A stretch of 14,623 nt of DNA from Pseudolabrys sp. (GCA_026125925.1 JAHCKF010000042.1:1-14623); one strand, 5' to 3'; counted from the first letter of the stretch, positions 1 through 7,149 are shown. The notes: a model not told the origin generated them from the sequence alone. Made by a program: numbers and translations.

Positions 1-276
1 TTCGTAAAAGCGGTAGATCAGCGGATCGGTCGGCGGCATCGGCGTACCCGTGCCGCGCATCGGCGTCTCGTTGATCAGCGTCTGCTCCGCCTTCGACAGA
101 CCAAACAGTTCGGCGGCCCTGGCGGCCTGCGGCTTGGTAAGTTTCATCTGTCCGAGAATGGCTCCTGTGACCAGGATCGGCGACATGCCGCCGATCTGCT
201 CGCAGATGTATTTCCAGGTCCATCCCTTCTCGCGTTTGATATCGAGAAGTTTCTCGGTCAGATCGGCGCGGTTCAT
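1..276 (-). CDS. cynS: Cyanase (cyanate hydratase), 5' part only, runs off the left edge
   Basis: Reading the minus strand from the ATG at 276 gives 92 residues, open to the edge. Cyanase decomposes cyanate with bicarbonate to ammonia and CO2 in the cytosol, letting cells detoxify cyanate or use it as nitrogen source. The N-terminal half resembles the helical, HTH-like cyanase N-domain. The end matches the catalytic-domain start: PTDPLIYRFYE at residues 82-92 aligns with the PTDPTMYRFYE segment of the E. coli enzyme and carries the catalytic Arg (residue 89) and Glu (residue 92). The third catalytic residue (Ser) lies outside the window. I chose the ATG at 276 because an AAGGAG site (283-288) sits 6 nt upstream; an in-frame ATG at 300 would put that site inside the gene. 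It is divergent from the FNT channel gene, consistent with a nitrogen-assimilation locus. Confidence 0.93.
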   Translation of the reverse strand, partial: MNRADLTEKLLDIKREKGWTWKYICEQIGGMSPILVTGAILGQMKLTKPQAARAAELFGLSKAEQTLINETPMRGTGTPMPPTDPLIYRFYE

Positions 277-339
277 CGCTGTCTCCTTGAGCGTATTCAT
301 TCGCGTCAACGATAACGATGTTTTCCGAGTTGTGGTGTC

Positions 340-351
340 GCACTATTGTGC
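340..351. promoter_or_regulatory. GCAC-N4-GTGC palindrome, possible activator site
   Basis: The bases GCAC-TATT-GTGC form a perfect 4-bp-arm palindrome in the cynS/FNT intergenic region, about 150 bp before the predicted sigma-54 start site, a usual distance for an enhancer. NtrC sites usually read GCAC-N7-GTGC, so the spacing here is three bases short. The dyad is seen; its use is a guess. Confidence 0.25.
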
Positions 352-365
352 AGCGCGCCGCCCAA
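349..365 (-). promoter_or_regulatory. Degenerate sigma-54-like promoter for cynS
   Basis: On the minus strand the 17 bases TTGGGCGGCGCGCTGCA have the invariant GG and GC of a -24/-12 promoter with the required 10 bases between them, but the interior of both boxes departs from consensus (TTGG then GCG instead of CAC). It lies about 73 bp before the cynS start. In GC-rich DNA such a match can arise by chance. Confidence 0.22.
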
Positions 366-380
366 TCAATAGGCAACGAC

Positions 381-410
381 TCGCGCCGAACGCATGCCCG
401 ATCGGCGCGA
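381..410. repeat. Perfect 9-bp inverted repeat with 12-nt spacer
   Basis: TCGCGCCGA at 381-389 is the exact reverse complement of TCGGCGCGA at 402-410; the spacer contains a GCATGC palindrome. No T-run follows on either strand, so it does not look like an intrinsic terminator. It lies between the divergent cynS and FNT genes, 64 bp before the -24 element of the sigma-54 promoter, so an operator or enhancer-binding site is possible. Function is unknown. Confidence 0.4.
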
Positions 411-473
411 GACGCCGGCCACCGTGGCCGCTTTGCCGAGCAAACAACGACAGTTACGGCGCCCGCTTGGCTA

Positions 474-490
474 TTGGCACAGCGATTGCT
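474..490 (+). promoter_or_regulatory. Sigma-54 (RpoN) -24/-12 promoter for the FNT gene
   Basis: The bases TTGGCAC-AGCGA-TTGCT match the RpoN consensus TTGGCAC-N5-TTGCT in every conserved position. The GG (476-477) and GC (488-489) are separated by exactly 10 bases. Transcription would begin near base 501 and give a leader of about 248 nt before the FNT start. RpoN promoters typically serve nitrogen-limitation genes under NtrC-type activators, which suits a nitrite channel divergent from cyanase. Confidence 0.72.
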
Positions 491-500
491 TCGTGGACGT

Positions 501-748
501 GAGGTCAATGACGACCGCAGCGGTCAAGGGCGACCACAGCTGACCGATCAGCTCGGCTGGCGCTGGCACAATCTCACATCGAAGACACCGGGTTGGACCG
601 GGGGTTGGCTGGCATGTTCGCCGGCGCGCCCCCAGCATCGTCACAACGATCGAGCATGTCCAAACCCGACGAGATGCGTCAGCGCCTCATGAGCGCGATA
701 CGGCCGCTGCGGTCCATCACGAATCGAACGTTAAACAGAGGAGTCGCG
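501..748 (+). other. Long predicted 5' leader of the FNT mRNA, with small hairpins
   Basis: No convincing protein is encoded here. If the sigma-54 promoter is used, these 248 nt are transcribed untranslated. Visible local dyads are AGCTGA-CCGA-TCAGCT (538-553), GCTGGC-ATGTTC-GCCGGC with one G-U pair (608-625) and ATCGT-CACA-ACGAT (637-650). None is followed by a U-run. The leader ends in an AGAGGAG ribosome site (737-743). Leaders of nitrate/nitrite genes can carry ANTAR-type antitermination hairpins, but the loops here do not match that pattern cleanly. Confidence 0.35.
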
Positions 749-1570
749 ATGTCATATCTGGTGCCTTCTGAATTCGTCACAAAGATGGTGGATGCCGGGG
801 AATCCAAAGTCTTCATGTCGACCCGGGACACTGTCATCCGCGCCTACATGGCCGGCGCCATTCTCGCGCTGGCCGCGTGGATGGCGATCACCATCAACGT
901 GAACACCGGGCAGCCGCTGGCCGGCGCGATCCTGTTTCCGGTCGGCTTCATCATGCTCTATCTGCTCGGCTTCGATCTCTTGACCGGCGTATTCGTGCTG
1001 ACGCCGCTCGCCTTGCTCGACAAGCGCCCGGGCGTCACGGTGAAGGGCGTGTTGCGCAACTGGGGCCTTGTCTTCCTCGGCAACTTCGCCGGCGCCCTCA
1101 CCGTCGCCTTCATGATGGCCTTCGTGACGACCTTCGGGTTTACACAAGCGCCGGACAAGGTCGGCACCGTGATCGGCAACATCGGCGAAGGCCGCACGCT
1201 TGGCTATGAAGCGCACGGCGCCGCCGGCATGGCGACGTTGTTCATCCGCGGCATGCTGTGCAACTGGATGGTGTCGACCGGCGTCGTCGGCGCGATGGTG
1301 TCGACCAACGTGTCCGGCAAGGTGATCGCCATGTGGATGCCGATCTTCCTGTTCTTCTACATGGTGTTCGAACACTCGGTCGTAAACATGTTCCTGTTCC
1401 CGGCCGGCCTCATGCTGCATGCCAAGTTCTCGATCCTCGACTACTTCATCTGGAACGAGATTCCGACGGCGCTCGGCAATCTGGTCGGCGGGCTCACCTT
1501 CACCGGGCTGACGCTCTACACCACCCACGTCATGACGGCGCCGAAGCGTACGCTCAAGGTCGCCGCTTGA
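749..1570 (+). CDS. Formate/nitrite transporter (FNT) family channel, probably nitrite
   Basis: The 273-aa protein has about six hydrophobic helices (roughly 33-50, 56-72, 105-128, 160-182, 192-222, 241-260), the FNT/FocA-NirC fold of pentameric inner-membrane anion channels. Hallmarks are GFDLLTG (residues 74-80, with the Thr of the broken-helix loop), the segment FIRGMLCNWMV (165-175) and FEHSVVNMF (207-215), whose His209 aligns with the central pore histidine of FocA. The ATG at 749 follows AGAGGAG by 5 nt, so the open frame upstream of it is not used. Substrate cannot be read from sequence. Nitrite is favoured over formate by the cyanase neighbour, the sigma-54 promoter and the kinase/phosphatase gene downstream, a combination known from nitrate/nitrite assimilation loci. 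A strong terminator follows directly. Confidence 0.9.
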   Translation: MSYLVPSEFVTKMVDAGESKVFMSTRDTVIRAYMAGAILALAAWMAITINVNTGQPLAGAILFPVGFIMLYLLGFDLLTGVFVLTPLALLDKRPGVTVKGVLRNWGLVFLGNFAGALTVAFMMAFVTTFGFTQAPDKVGTVIGNIGEGRTLGYEAHGAAGMATLFIRGMLCNWMVSTGVVGAMVSTNVSGKVIAMWMPIFLFFYMVFEHSVVNMFLFPAGLMLHAKFSILDYFIWNEIPTALGNLVGGLTFTGLTLYTTHVMTAPKRTLKVAA

Positions 1571-1584
1571 TTTGACGACGATAC

Positions 1585-1623
1585 AAGGGCTTCATCCCAC
1601 GACGCGGGGTGAAGCCCTTTTTT
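1585..1623 (+). terminator. Strong intrinsic terminator after the FNT gene
   Basis: A 14-bp stem (arms 1585-1598 and 1606-1619, one T-G pair) encloses a 7-nt loop and runs into six T residues (1618-1623). It ends 13 nt before the kinase start at 1637, leaving no room for a separate promoter between them. It must either block or attenuate readthrough into the kinase, unless a promoter lies inside the FNT gene. Confidence 0.9.
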
Positions 1624-1636
1624 GTCCGGATGACCC

Positions 1637-3373
1637 ATGCCTGGTGAACTGCGCATCTCGATCGGGCAGCATTCCGACAAAGGCCGCAAGACGGCCAATC
1701 AGGATTTTCACGGCGCCATTATTCCCAACGAGCCGCAGCTCAGCCTGAAGGGCGCCGCCGTCGCCATTGCCGACGGCATCAGCAGCAGCAATGTCAGCCA
1801 TATCGCCAGCGAGTCGGCGGTCGCCAGCTTCCTGTCCGACTATTACTGCACTTCGGAGACCTGGTCGGTGAAGACCTCGGTGCACCGCGTGCTGGCGGCG
1901 ACCAATTCCTGGCTCAACTCTCAAACCCGGCACAGCCCCTATCAATACGACAAGGACAAGGGCTACGTCTGTACCTTCAGCGCCATCGTCATCAAGTCGG
2001 CAACCGCGCATATCTTCAGCATCGGCGACACCCGCGTCTACCGCGTGTCCGGCCAGTCGCTCGAGCAACTGACGCAGGACCATCGCGTCGTCATCTCGTC
2101 GGAGCAGAGCTATCTAGCCCGCGCTCTCGGCGTCGATTCCCAGATCGAACTCGATTATCTGGCGTTGCCTGTGACCGCCGGCGACGTGTTCGTGCTGGCG
2201 ACAGATGGCGTCTATGAGCACGTCGCGCCGCGGCACGTCGTCAAGGTCATCGCTGAGAGCGGCACCGATCTCGATCGCGCCGCATCCGTTCTCGTCAACG
2301 ACGCCTATGAGAACGGCAGCACCGACAACCTGACCGTCCAGATCGTGCGCGTCGATAGCGTACCGGATGGCGACGCCAGCGAAGTGTTCGGCGCGGCAGC
2401 CGACCTGCCGCTGCCGCCACTGCTCGAGGCCCGGGCCGTGTTCGACGGCTACCGCATCGTCCGCGAATTGCACGCCAGCAGCCGCAGCCACATCTATCTG
2501 GCGGTCGATATCGAGACGGAGGCGCTCGTGGCGCTGAAAATTCCGTCGCTCGATCTGCGCGGCGATCCGGATTACCTGAAGCGGTTCATGATGGAAGACT
2601 GGGTGGCGCGGCGCATCGCCAGCCCTCATGTGCTGAGGCCGCACGCGCTGACGCGGAAACGCAATTTTCTCTACACCGTCGTCGAATTCGTCGAGGGGCA
2701 GACGCTGCATCAGTGGATGATCGACAATCCGAAGCCGCCTTTGGAAACCGTTCGGCGGATCGTCGAGCAGGTCGCGCTCGGGCTTGGCGCCTTTCACCGG
2801 CTGGAAATGCTGCACCAGGACCTGCGGCCGCATAACATCATGATCGATGGAACCGGCACGGTGAAGATCATCGACTTCGGCTCGACCCGCATCGCCGGCG
2901 TCGCCGAGGCCGCGCCGGCCGGGTCCGCCGATCCGGTCTTAGGCACCGTGCAGTACACGGCGCCGGAGTGCCTGATCGGCGAAGGCGGCTCGCCGCGCGC
3001 CGACCAGTTCTCGCTCGGCGTCATCGCCTATCAGATGCTGACCGGGCAACTGCCTTACGGCAGCGACAGCGCCCGGGTGCGCACCGCATCGCAGGCGCGG
3101 AAATTGAAGTACCGGTCGGCCGCCGCGCTCAACCCCGAGGTGCCGGCCTGGATCGACGGCGCCATCCGGCGCGCCGTGCATCCCGAGCCAAACCGGCGCT
3201 ACGACGCGTTGTCCGAATTCGTGTTCGATCTTCGCCACCCCAGCGCCGCCAATATCGACACCGGGCCGCCGCCGCTGCTCGACCGCAACCCGCTGCTGTT
3301 CTGGCAGGTGAGCTGTGGGATTCTCGGCGTCGCGGTGCTGCTTCTGCTGGCGCGGCTCACCGGCGCGCTGTGA
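1637..3373 (+). CDS. Membrane-anchored PP2C phosphatase / Ser-Thr kinase fusion
   Basis: The 578-aa protein joins two opposing activities. Residues 1-240 are a PP2C-type phosphatase: RKTANQD (17-23), ADG (45-47), IGD (129-131), ATDG (188-191) and TDN (229-231) supply the metal-binding acidic residues. Residues about 270-535 are an Hanks-type kinase: the Lys of ALK (301), HQDLRPHN (393-400) as catalytic loop, DFG (413-415) and APE (442-444). The glycine-rich loop is degenerate (ELHASSRSHIYLAVD). A single hydrophobic helix (about 552-575) ends the protein, so both domains face the cytosol. Fusions of this kind are known beside nasA and nirB in proteobacteria (for example next to the Pseudomonas nitrate-assimilation genes), and the FNT and cyanase neighbours here fit. 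Its targets are unknown. The start ATG has only a weak CCGGA site and lies just after a terminator. Confidence 0.9.
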   Translation: MPGELRISIGQHSDKGRKTANQDFHGAIIPNEPQLSLKGAAVAIADGISSSNVSHIASESAVASFLSDYYCTSETWSVKTSVHRVLAATNSWLNSQTRHSPYQYDKDKGYVCTFSAIVIKSATAHIFSIGDTRVYRVSGQSLEQLTQDHRVVISSEQSYLARALGVDSQIELDYLALPVTAGDVFVLATDGVYEHVAPRHVVKVIAESGTDLDRAASVLVNDAYENGSTDNLTVQIVRVDSVPDGDASEVFGAAADLPLPPLLEARAVFDGYRIVRELHASSRSHIYLAVDIETEALVALKIPSLDLRGDPDYLKRFMMEDWVARRIASPHVLRPHALTRKRNFLYTVVEFVEGQTLHQWMIDNPKPPLETVRRIVEQVALGLGAFHRLEMLHQDLRPHNIMIDGTGTVKIIDFGSTRIAGVAEAAPAGSADPVLGTVQYTAPECLIGEGGSPRADQFSLGVIAYQMLTGQLPYGSDSARVRTASQARKLKYRSAAALNPEVPAWIDGAIRRAVHPEPNRRYDALSEFVFDLRHPSAANIDTGPPPLLDRNPLLFWQVSCGILGVAVLLLLARLTGAL

Positions 3374-3499
3374 CTTCCGCCACCTTGGGCGCCGCGCAAA
3401 TCTGCATGGCGAGCGCATGACGTCTGCGTGAATATCATATTGCGCCGCACCAGAATCGATGCTGCAATGCGGTCACTCGGCGAACCGGAGGGGTCGACG

Positions 3500-3700
3500 A
3501 TGACAATTGCCAAACGATTGCGGCGACAAGCCGATACCTGCGCGCAGCTTGCAGCCGCCACCTATGATGAGGAAAGCCGCGAGCGCTATCTCAGGCTGGA
3601 ACAGCTTTACCGGCACATGCTCGCCCATGACGGCGATGAGCCGGAAACGCCCTTCGCCATGGATGACAGCGCCGAGCCGGTGGCGCAGCGCCTGAGCTGA
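3500..3700 (+). CDS. Small helical hypothetical protein, 66 aa
   Basis: The ATG at 3500 is preceded by a strong GGAGGGG site (3487-3493, 6 nt spacing), which decides it over an in-frame upstream start at 3428. The protein is mostly charged and helical, with the pattern RLRRQADTCAQLA followed by SRERYLRLEQLYRHML, then an acidic tail. Short proteins of this pattern are frequent in Bradyrhizobium-like genomes, but I know of no function. It is convergent with the Rid gene, with 15 bases between the stop codons. Confidence 0.7.
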   Translation: MTIAKRLRRQADTCAQLAAATYDEESRERYLRLEQLYRHMLAHDGDEPETPFAMDDSAEPVAQRLS

Positions 3701-3720
3701 ACCGGCGGAGCCGCCTCAGC
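3696..3720. terminator. Hairpin over the two convergent stop codons
   Basis: GCTGA (3696-3700) pairs with TCAGC (3716-3720) and GGCGG (3704-3708) with CCGCC (3711-3715), with a 3-nt bulge. Both convergent stop codons lie in the stem. There is no T-run on either strand, so it may be a weak bidirectional stop or an mRNA 3'-end barrier. Confidence 0.35.
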
Positions 3721-4126
3721 CGCGCGGGATCACGGCGGTCGCCTCGATCTCGACCTTGGCGCGGTCCTCGATCAATGCCACCACCACGATCGCCGACATG
3801 GTCGGGAAATGCTTTCCCATGACGCGGCGATAGGCTTCGCCGAGTTCCTTCGGCCGCGCCAGATATTCGCGCTTGTCGGTGAGATACCAGGTCAGCCGCA
3901 CCACGTGCTGCGGCTGACCGCCCGCCTGCTTCAGCACGGCGACGATGTTCTTCAGCGCCTGCTCGACCTGGGCGATGAAATCGTCACTGACGAATTCGCA
4001 TTTCTCGTTCCAGCCGACCTGACCGGCAACGAAGACCTGGCGGCCCTCCGCGGCCATGCCGTTGGCATAGCCCTTGGCCGGCGCCCAGCCGTCGGGTTGA
4101 AGAACCTGGATGAAATCTTTGCTCAT
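3716..4126 (-). CDS. Rid (YjgF/YER057c/UK114) family protein lacking the catalytic Arg
   Basis: The 136-aa protein has the usual Rid length and fold signature (FVAGQVG 32-38, then VKLT-like VVRLTWYLTD 75-84, and KVEIEATAV 124-132). Archetypal RidA hydrolyses reactive enamines and imines to ketones plus ammonia using an Arg (E. coli Arg105, in FPARSC). Here the aligned stretch is FPTMSA (107-112), so Met110 replaces that Arg, placing the protein outside the RidA subfamily with proven deaminase activity. It is the last gene of the aromatic operon, 31 bp after the CoA ligase. The ACMR product is itself a cyclic enamine, so a role in handling or hydrolysing it is attractive but unproven. Its ribosome site is weak (CCGGGA). 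Confidence 0.85.
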   Translation of the reverse strand: MSKDFIQVLQPDGWAPAKGYANGMAAEGRQVFVAGQVGWNEKCEFVSDDFIAQVEQALKNIVAVLKQAGGQPQHVVRLTWYLTDKREYLARPKELGEAYRRVMGKHFPTMSAIVVVALIEDRAKVEIEATAVIPRG

Positions 4127-4157
4127 ATGATTCCCGGACTTTCGTTCAAATTCGGCG

Positions 4158-5795
4158 TCACGCCTGCTCGCGCAGCTTGAAGCGCTGGATCTTGCCGGTC
4201 TGCGTCTTCGGCAAGGCTTCGACGAAATGCAAGGCGCGCGGATACTTGTACGGCGCGATCACCGCCTTGACGTGATCCTGCAGCCGCTTGCGGCACACTT
4301 CATCGGCTTCGACATTGGCCTTCAACACCACGTAAGCCGCGACGATCTCGCCGCGCTCGGCGTCCTTGGCGCCGATCACCGCACATTCGGCGACGTCGAC
4401 ATGCGACAGCAACGCCGCCTCGACCTCCGGGCCGGCGATATTGTAGCCGGCGGAAATGATCATGTCGTCGGCGCGGGCGACGAAATGGAAATAGCCGTCG
4501 GCGTCCTGCATGAAGGTGTCGCCGGTGATGTTCCAGCCGTCGCGCACGTAATTGGTCTGCCGCTTGTCGGCGAGATAGCGGCAGCCGGTCGGGCCGCGCA
4601 CCGCCAGACGGCCGATCTCGCCGCGCGGCACCTCGTTCATGTTGTCATCGACCACCTTGGCGACGTAGCCGCCGACCGGCTTGCCGGTCGCGCCGGCGCG
4701 CGCGTCGCCGATGCGGTTGGTGATGAAGATGTGCAGCATCTCGGTCGAGCCGATGCCGTCGAGGATCGGCTTGCCGGTCTTCGCGGTCCACTGCTCGAAC
4801 ACCGGCGCCGGCAGCGTTTCGCCGGCCGACACCGCGAGCCGCAGCGAGGACAGGTCGGCGCCCTGATCCATCGCCGCCATCATGGCGCGGTAGGCCGTCG
4901 GCGCCGTGAAGCAGATCGTCGCTTTGTAGGTCTCGATGATCTGAATCATGTTCGGCGGCGTCGCGTTTTCCAGCAGCGTCGCCGCGGCGCCAAAGCGCAG
5001 CGGGAAGATGGCGAGGCCGCCGAGGCCGAAGGTGAAGGCGAGCGGCGGCGAGCCGACGAACACATCTTCCGGCGTGACGTTCAGCACTTCGCGGGCATAG
5101 CCGTCGGCGATCATCAGGAGATCGCGATGGAAATGCATGGTCGCCTTCGGCTCGCCGGTGGTGCCGGAGGTGAAGCCGAGCAGCGCGACGTCGTCGCGCC
5201 CGGTCTTTACCGCTTCGAATTTCACCGGCTTGTCGAGCGCGATGCGGTCGAGTTCGGCATCGTGGTTCTGCGTGCCGTCGAACGACACGACCTGCTTGAG
5301 GAACTTGCTGGTCTTGGCGCAGGCGATGAGTTCGTCGGCAATGCGGCTGTCACACAAAGCGAGGCTGATCTCGGCTTTGTCAACGATCTTCGAGAGCTCA
5401 CCGGCGCGCAGCATCGGCATGGTATTGACGACCACGGCGCCGGCCTTGGTGGCGGCGAGCCAGGCGGCGACCAGGGCCGGATTGTTGCCGGAGCGGATCA
5501 GCACACGGTTCCCCGGCTTGACGCCGTAATTCTCCACCAGCGCATGGGCGAGCCGGTTCGACCAGTCGGTCAGTTCCTTGTAGGTGCGGCGGCGGCCATT
5601 GCCGATCAGCGCGACATTGTCGCCAAAGCCGCGCTCGACATTGCGGTCGGTCAGTTCGACAGCGGCGTTGAGATACTCCGGGTACTGAAATTCCGGCCGG
5701 TCGAGCAGGATCTGCGGCCACAGGTCGAAGGCCGGCAGATTGTCGCGCGCGAACGTATCGACATGCGCGGTGGGGCCGAGTTTGATCTGGGGCAT
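4158..5795 (-). CDS. 2-Aminobenzoate-CoA ligase (benzoate-CoA ligase family)
   Basis: The 545-aa protein belongs to the ANL superfamily of AMP-forming ligases and probably activates anthranilate to 2-aminobenzoyl-CoA with ATP in the cytosol. Visible motifs are the P-loop TSGTTGEPK (209-217), GSTE (349-352), TGD (424-426), the hinge region ARADDMIISAGYNI (440-453) and the C-terminal catalytic Lys535 in KTQTGKIQRF. Length is normal for the family. The start ATG (5793-5795) lies 2 bp after the acyl-CoA dehydrogenase stop, with CGGAG upstream inside that gene, so the two are co-translated. The neighbouring ACMR-type fusion is the main reason for choosing 2-aminobenzoate; benzoate, salicylate or another substituted benzoate cannot be excluded. 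Confidence 0.85.
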   Translation of the reverse strand: MPQIKLGPTAHVDTFARDNLPAFDLWPQILLDRPEFQYPEYLNAAVELTDRNVERGFGDNVALIGNGRRRTYKELTDWSNRLAHALVENYGVKPGNRVLIRSGNNPALVAAWLAATKAGAVVVNTMPMLRAGELSKIVDKAEISLALCDSRIADELIACAKTSKFLKQVVSFDGTQNHDAELDRIALDKPVKFEAVKTGRDDVALLGFTSGTTGEPKATMHFHRDLLMIADGYAREVLNVTPEDVFVGSPPLAFTFGLGGLAIFPLRFGAAATLLENATPPNMIQIIETYKATICFTAPTAYRAMMAAMDQGADLSSLRLAVSAGETLPAPVFEQWTAKTGKPILDGIGSTEMLHIFITNRIGDARAGATGKPVGGYVAKVVDDNMNEVPRGEIGRLAVRGPTGCRYLADKRQTNYVRDGWNITGDTFMQDADGYFHFVARADDMIISAGYNIAGPEVEAALLSHVDVAECAVIGAKDAERGEIVAAYVVLKANVEADEVCRKRLQDHVKAVIAPYKYPRALHFVEALPKTQTGKIQRFKLREQA

Positions 5796-5797
5796 TC

Positions 5798-6955
5798 TTA
5801 GCGCTCCGTCATTGAAGTGACTGCCCGGCTGATGATGATCTTTTGCACGTCCGACGCACCTTCATAGATGCGCAGCGCGCGGATTTCGCGGTACAGCGTT
5901 TCGACCGGATGACCGGAGCGCACGCCGTCGCCACCGTGGATCTGCACCGCGGCGTCGATGACACGCTGCGCGGATTCGGTCGCGTAAAGCTTGGCCATCG
6001 CCGCTTCGCGCGACACCCGCGCGGCACCCATGTCCTTGGTCCACGCCGCGCGATAGACGAGCAGCGCCGCCGCATCGATATCCAGCGCCATGTCGGCGAT
6101 GTGGCCCTGCACCATCTGCAGATCGCCGAGCGGTGCGCCAAACAGATGACGCGAACCGGCACGGCTCACGGTTTCGTCGAGCGCGCGGCGGGCAAAGCCG
6201 AGCGCCGCGGCGCCGACCGTGGTGCGGAACACATCGAGGGTCGCCATCGCGATCTTGAAGCCGTCGCCCGGTTTGCCGATCAGCGCCGAGGCCGGTACGC
6301 GGCAATTCTTGAACGCGAGACGCGCCAGCGGATGCGGCGCGATGACTTCGAGACGCTCGGCGATCGACAGGCCGGGATTGGAGCCTTCGACGGTGAAGGC
6401 CGACAGGCCCTTGGCGCCCGGCGCCTCACCGGTGCGGGCGAATACGACATAGAGATCGGCAATGCCGCCGTTGGAGATCCAGGTCTTCTCACCGTCGATG
6501 ACCCAGGAATCGCCGTCGCGTCGCGCGCCGGTCGCGATGTTGGCGACATCGGAGCCCGACGCCGCTTCCGACAGCGCGAAAGCGGCAATGGCTTCGCCGG
6601 CCCGCGTCTTCGGCAACCACGCCGCGCGCTGCTCGGCGGAGCCGAACAGCGAGATCGGTCCGGCGCCAAGGCCCTGCATGGCGAAAGCGAAATCGGCGAG
6701 GCCCGAATGCCGCGCCAGCGTCTCGCGCGACAGAGCGAGCGTGCGGACGTCGAGCTTGTCCTTTTCGGTCGCAGGCGCGGTGTGCATCAGGAAGCCGCCC
6801 TGCCCGAGCGCCTTCACCAGTTTGCGGCAGGCGGCATCGACGTCGTGGTGATCGACATGCTGCAGGTTGGCCTGCGCCCAGGCGTCGATCTTGTCCGCAT
6901 AGTCGCGGTGCGCGTCGGCGAAGAACGGCCAGGTGAGGAAGGATTTATCGGGCAT
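5798..6955 (-). CDS. Acyl-CoA dehydrogenase
   Basis: The 385-aa protein has the acyl-CoA dehydrogenase layout: helical N-domain, FAD-binding beta domain with [14 protein letters not shown] (126-139) and WISNGG (159-164), and helical C-domain with IHGGDGV (339-345). [10 protein letters not shown] (362-371) holds the usual catalytic Glu365. It should oxidise a cyclic or ring-opened acyl-CoA to the enoyl-CoA, passing electrons to ETF. I took the ATG at 6955 (protein beginning MPDKSFLTW). A longer frame from 7021 only adds residues translated from a dispersed repeat and has no family similarity. It is followed 2 bp later by the CoA ligase, and is separated from the upstream crotonase gene by 194 bp of repeat. 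Confidence 0.9.
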   Translation of the reverse strand: MPDKSFLTWPFFADAHRDYADKIDAWAQANLQHVDHHDVDAACRKLVKALGQGGFLMHTAPATEKDKLDVRTLALSRETLARHSGLADFAFAMQGLGAGPISLFGSAEQRAAWLPKTRAGEAIAAFALSEAASGSDVANIATGARRDGDSWVIDGEKTWISNGGIADLYVVFARTGEAPGAKGLSAFTVEGSNPGLSIAERLEVIAPHPLARLAFKNCRVPASALIGKPGDGFKIAMATLDVFRTTVGAAALGFARRALDETVSRAGSRHLFGAPLGDLQMVQGHIADMALDIDAAALLVYRAAWTKDMGAARVSREAAMAKLYATESAQRVIDAAVQIHGGDGVRSGHPVETLYREIRALRIYEGASDVQKIIISRAVTSMTER

Positions 6956-6991
6956 GGTCAGATGATGCCCGTGATGCCGACCACAAACACC

Positions 6992-7116
6992 GTCATGCGC
7001 GGGCTTGACCCGCGCATCCATGATGCATTTCGACCCATTCCGACCTTACGGCCGTCCAAGCGGCATTTCATCATGGATTGCCGGGTCACGCCGCTGCGCG
7101 GCGGCCCGGCAATGAC
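6992..7116. repeat. BIME-like pair of inverted palindromic repeats inside the operon
   Basis: Two copies of one repeat face each other. The left copy (6992-7030) begins GTCATGCGCGGG and contains the perfect hairpin ATGCGCGGG-CTTGA-CCCGCGCAT (6995-7017). The right copy (7061-7116), read on the minus strand, begins GTCATTGCCGGG, contains the ATTGCCGGG/CCCGGCAAT hairpin (7077-7113) with an inner GCCGC-TGC-GCGGC, and ends in the same CCATGATG. Such elements are dispersed in Hyphomicrobiales genomes, as judged from memory of their common translation KPAHDG. Located between the crotonase and acyl-CoA dehydrogenase genes, it may set mRNA stability or separate expression levels. Confidence 0.7.
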
Positions 7117-7149
7117 AGAGAAATAATTGCGATAAGCGCCATCCATGCC

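Noticed and set aside
593..748. Longer N-terminus for the FNT gene (start at 593)
   Set aside because: The added residues have no FNT similarity, and AGAGGAG sits 5 nt before the ATG at 749.
501..748. ANTAR (NasT/NasR-type) double-hexaloop antitermination leader before FNT
   Set aside because: Candidate six-base loops (ATGTTC at 614-619, GTTGGA near 592-597) do not both show the A-first, G-fourth pattern, and no terminator follows in the leader.
4227..5801. Very long plus-strand open frames over the CoA ligase (and similar ones over 5843-7126 and 9322-11562)
   Set aside because: They are antisense to clear enzyme genes, rich in Arg/His/Asp/Gly as expected from GC-rich third-position shadows, and show no domain.
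6956..7021. 22 extra residues on the acyl-CoA dehydrogenase
   Set aside because: They are a translation of the palindromic repeat (KPAHDG type); the family sequence begins at the ATG at 6955.
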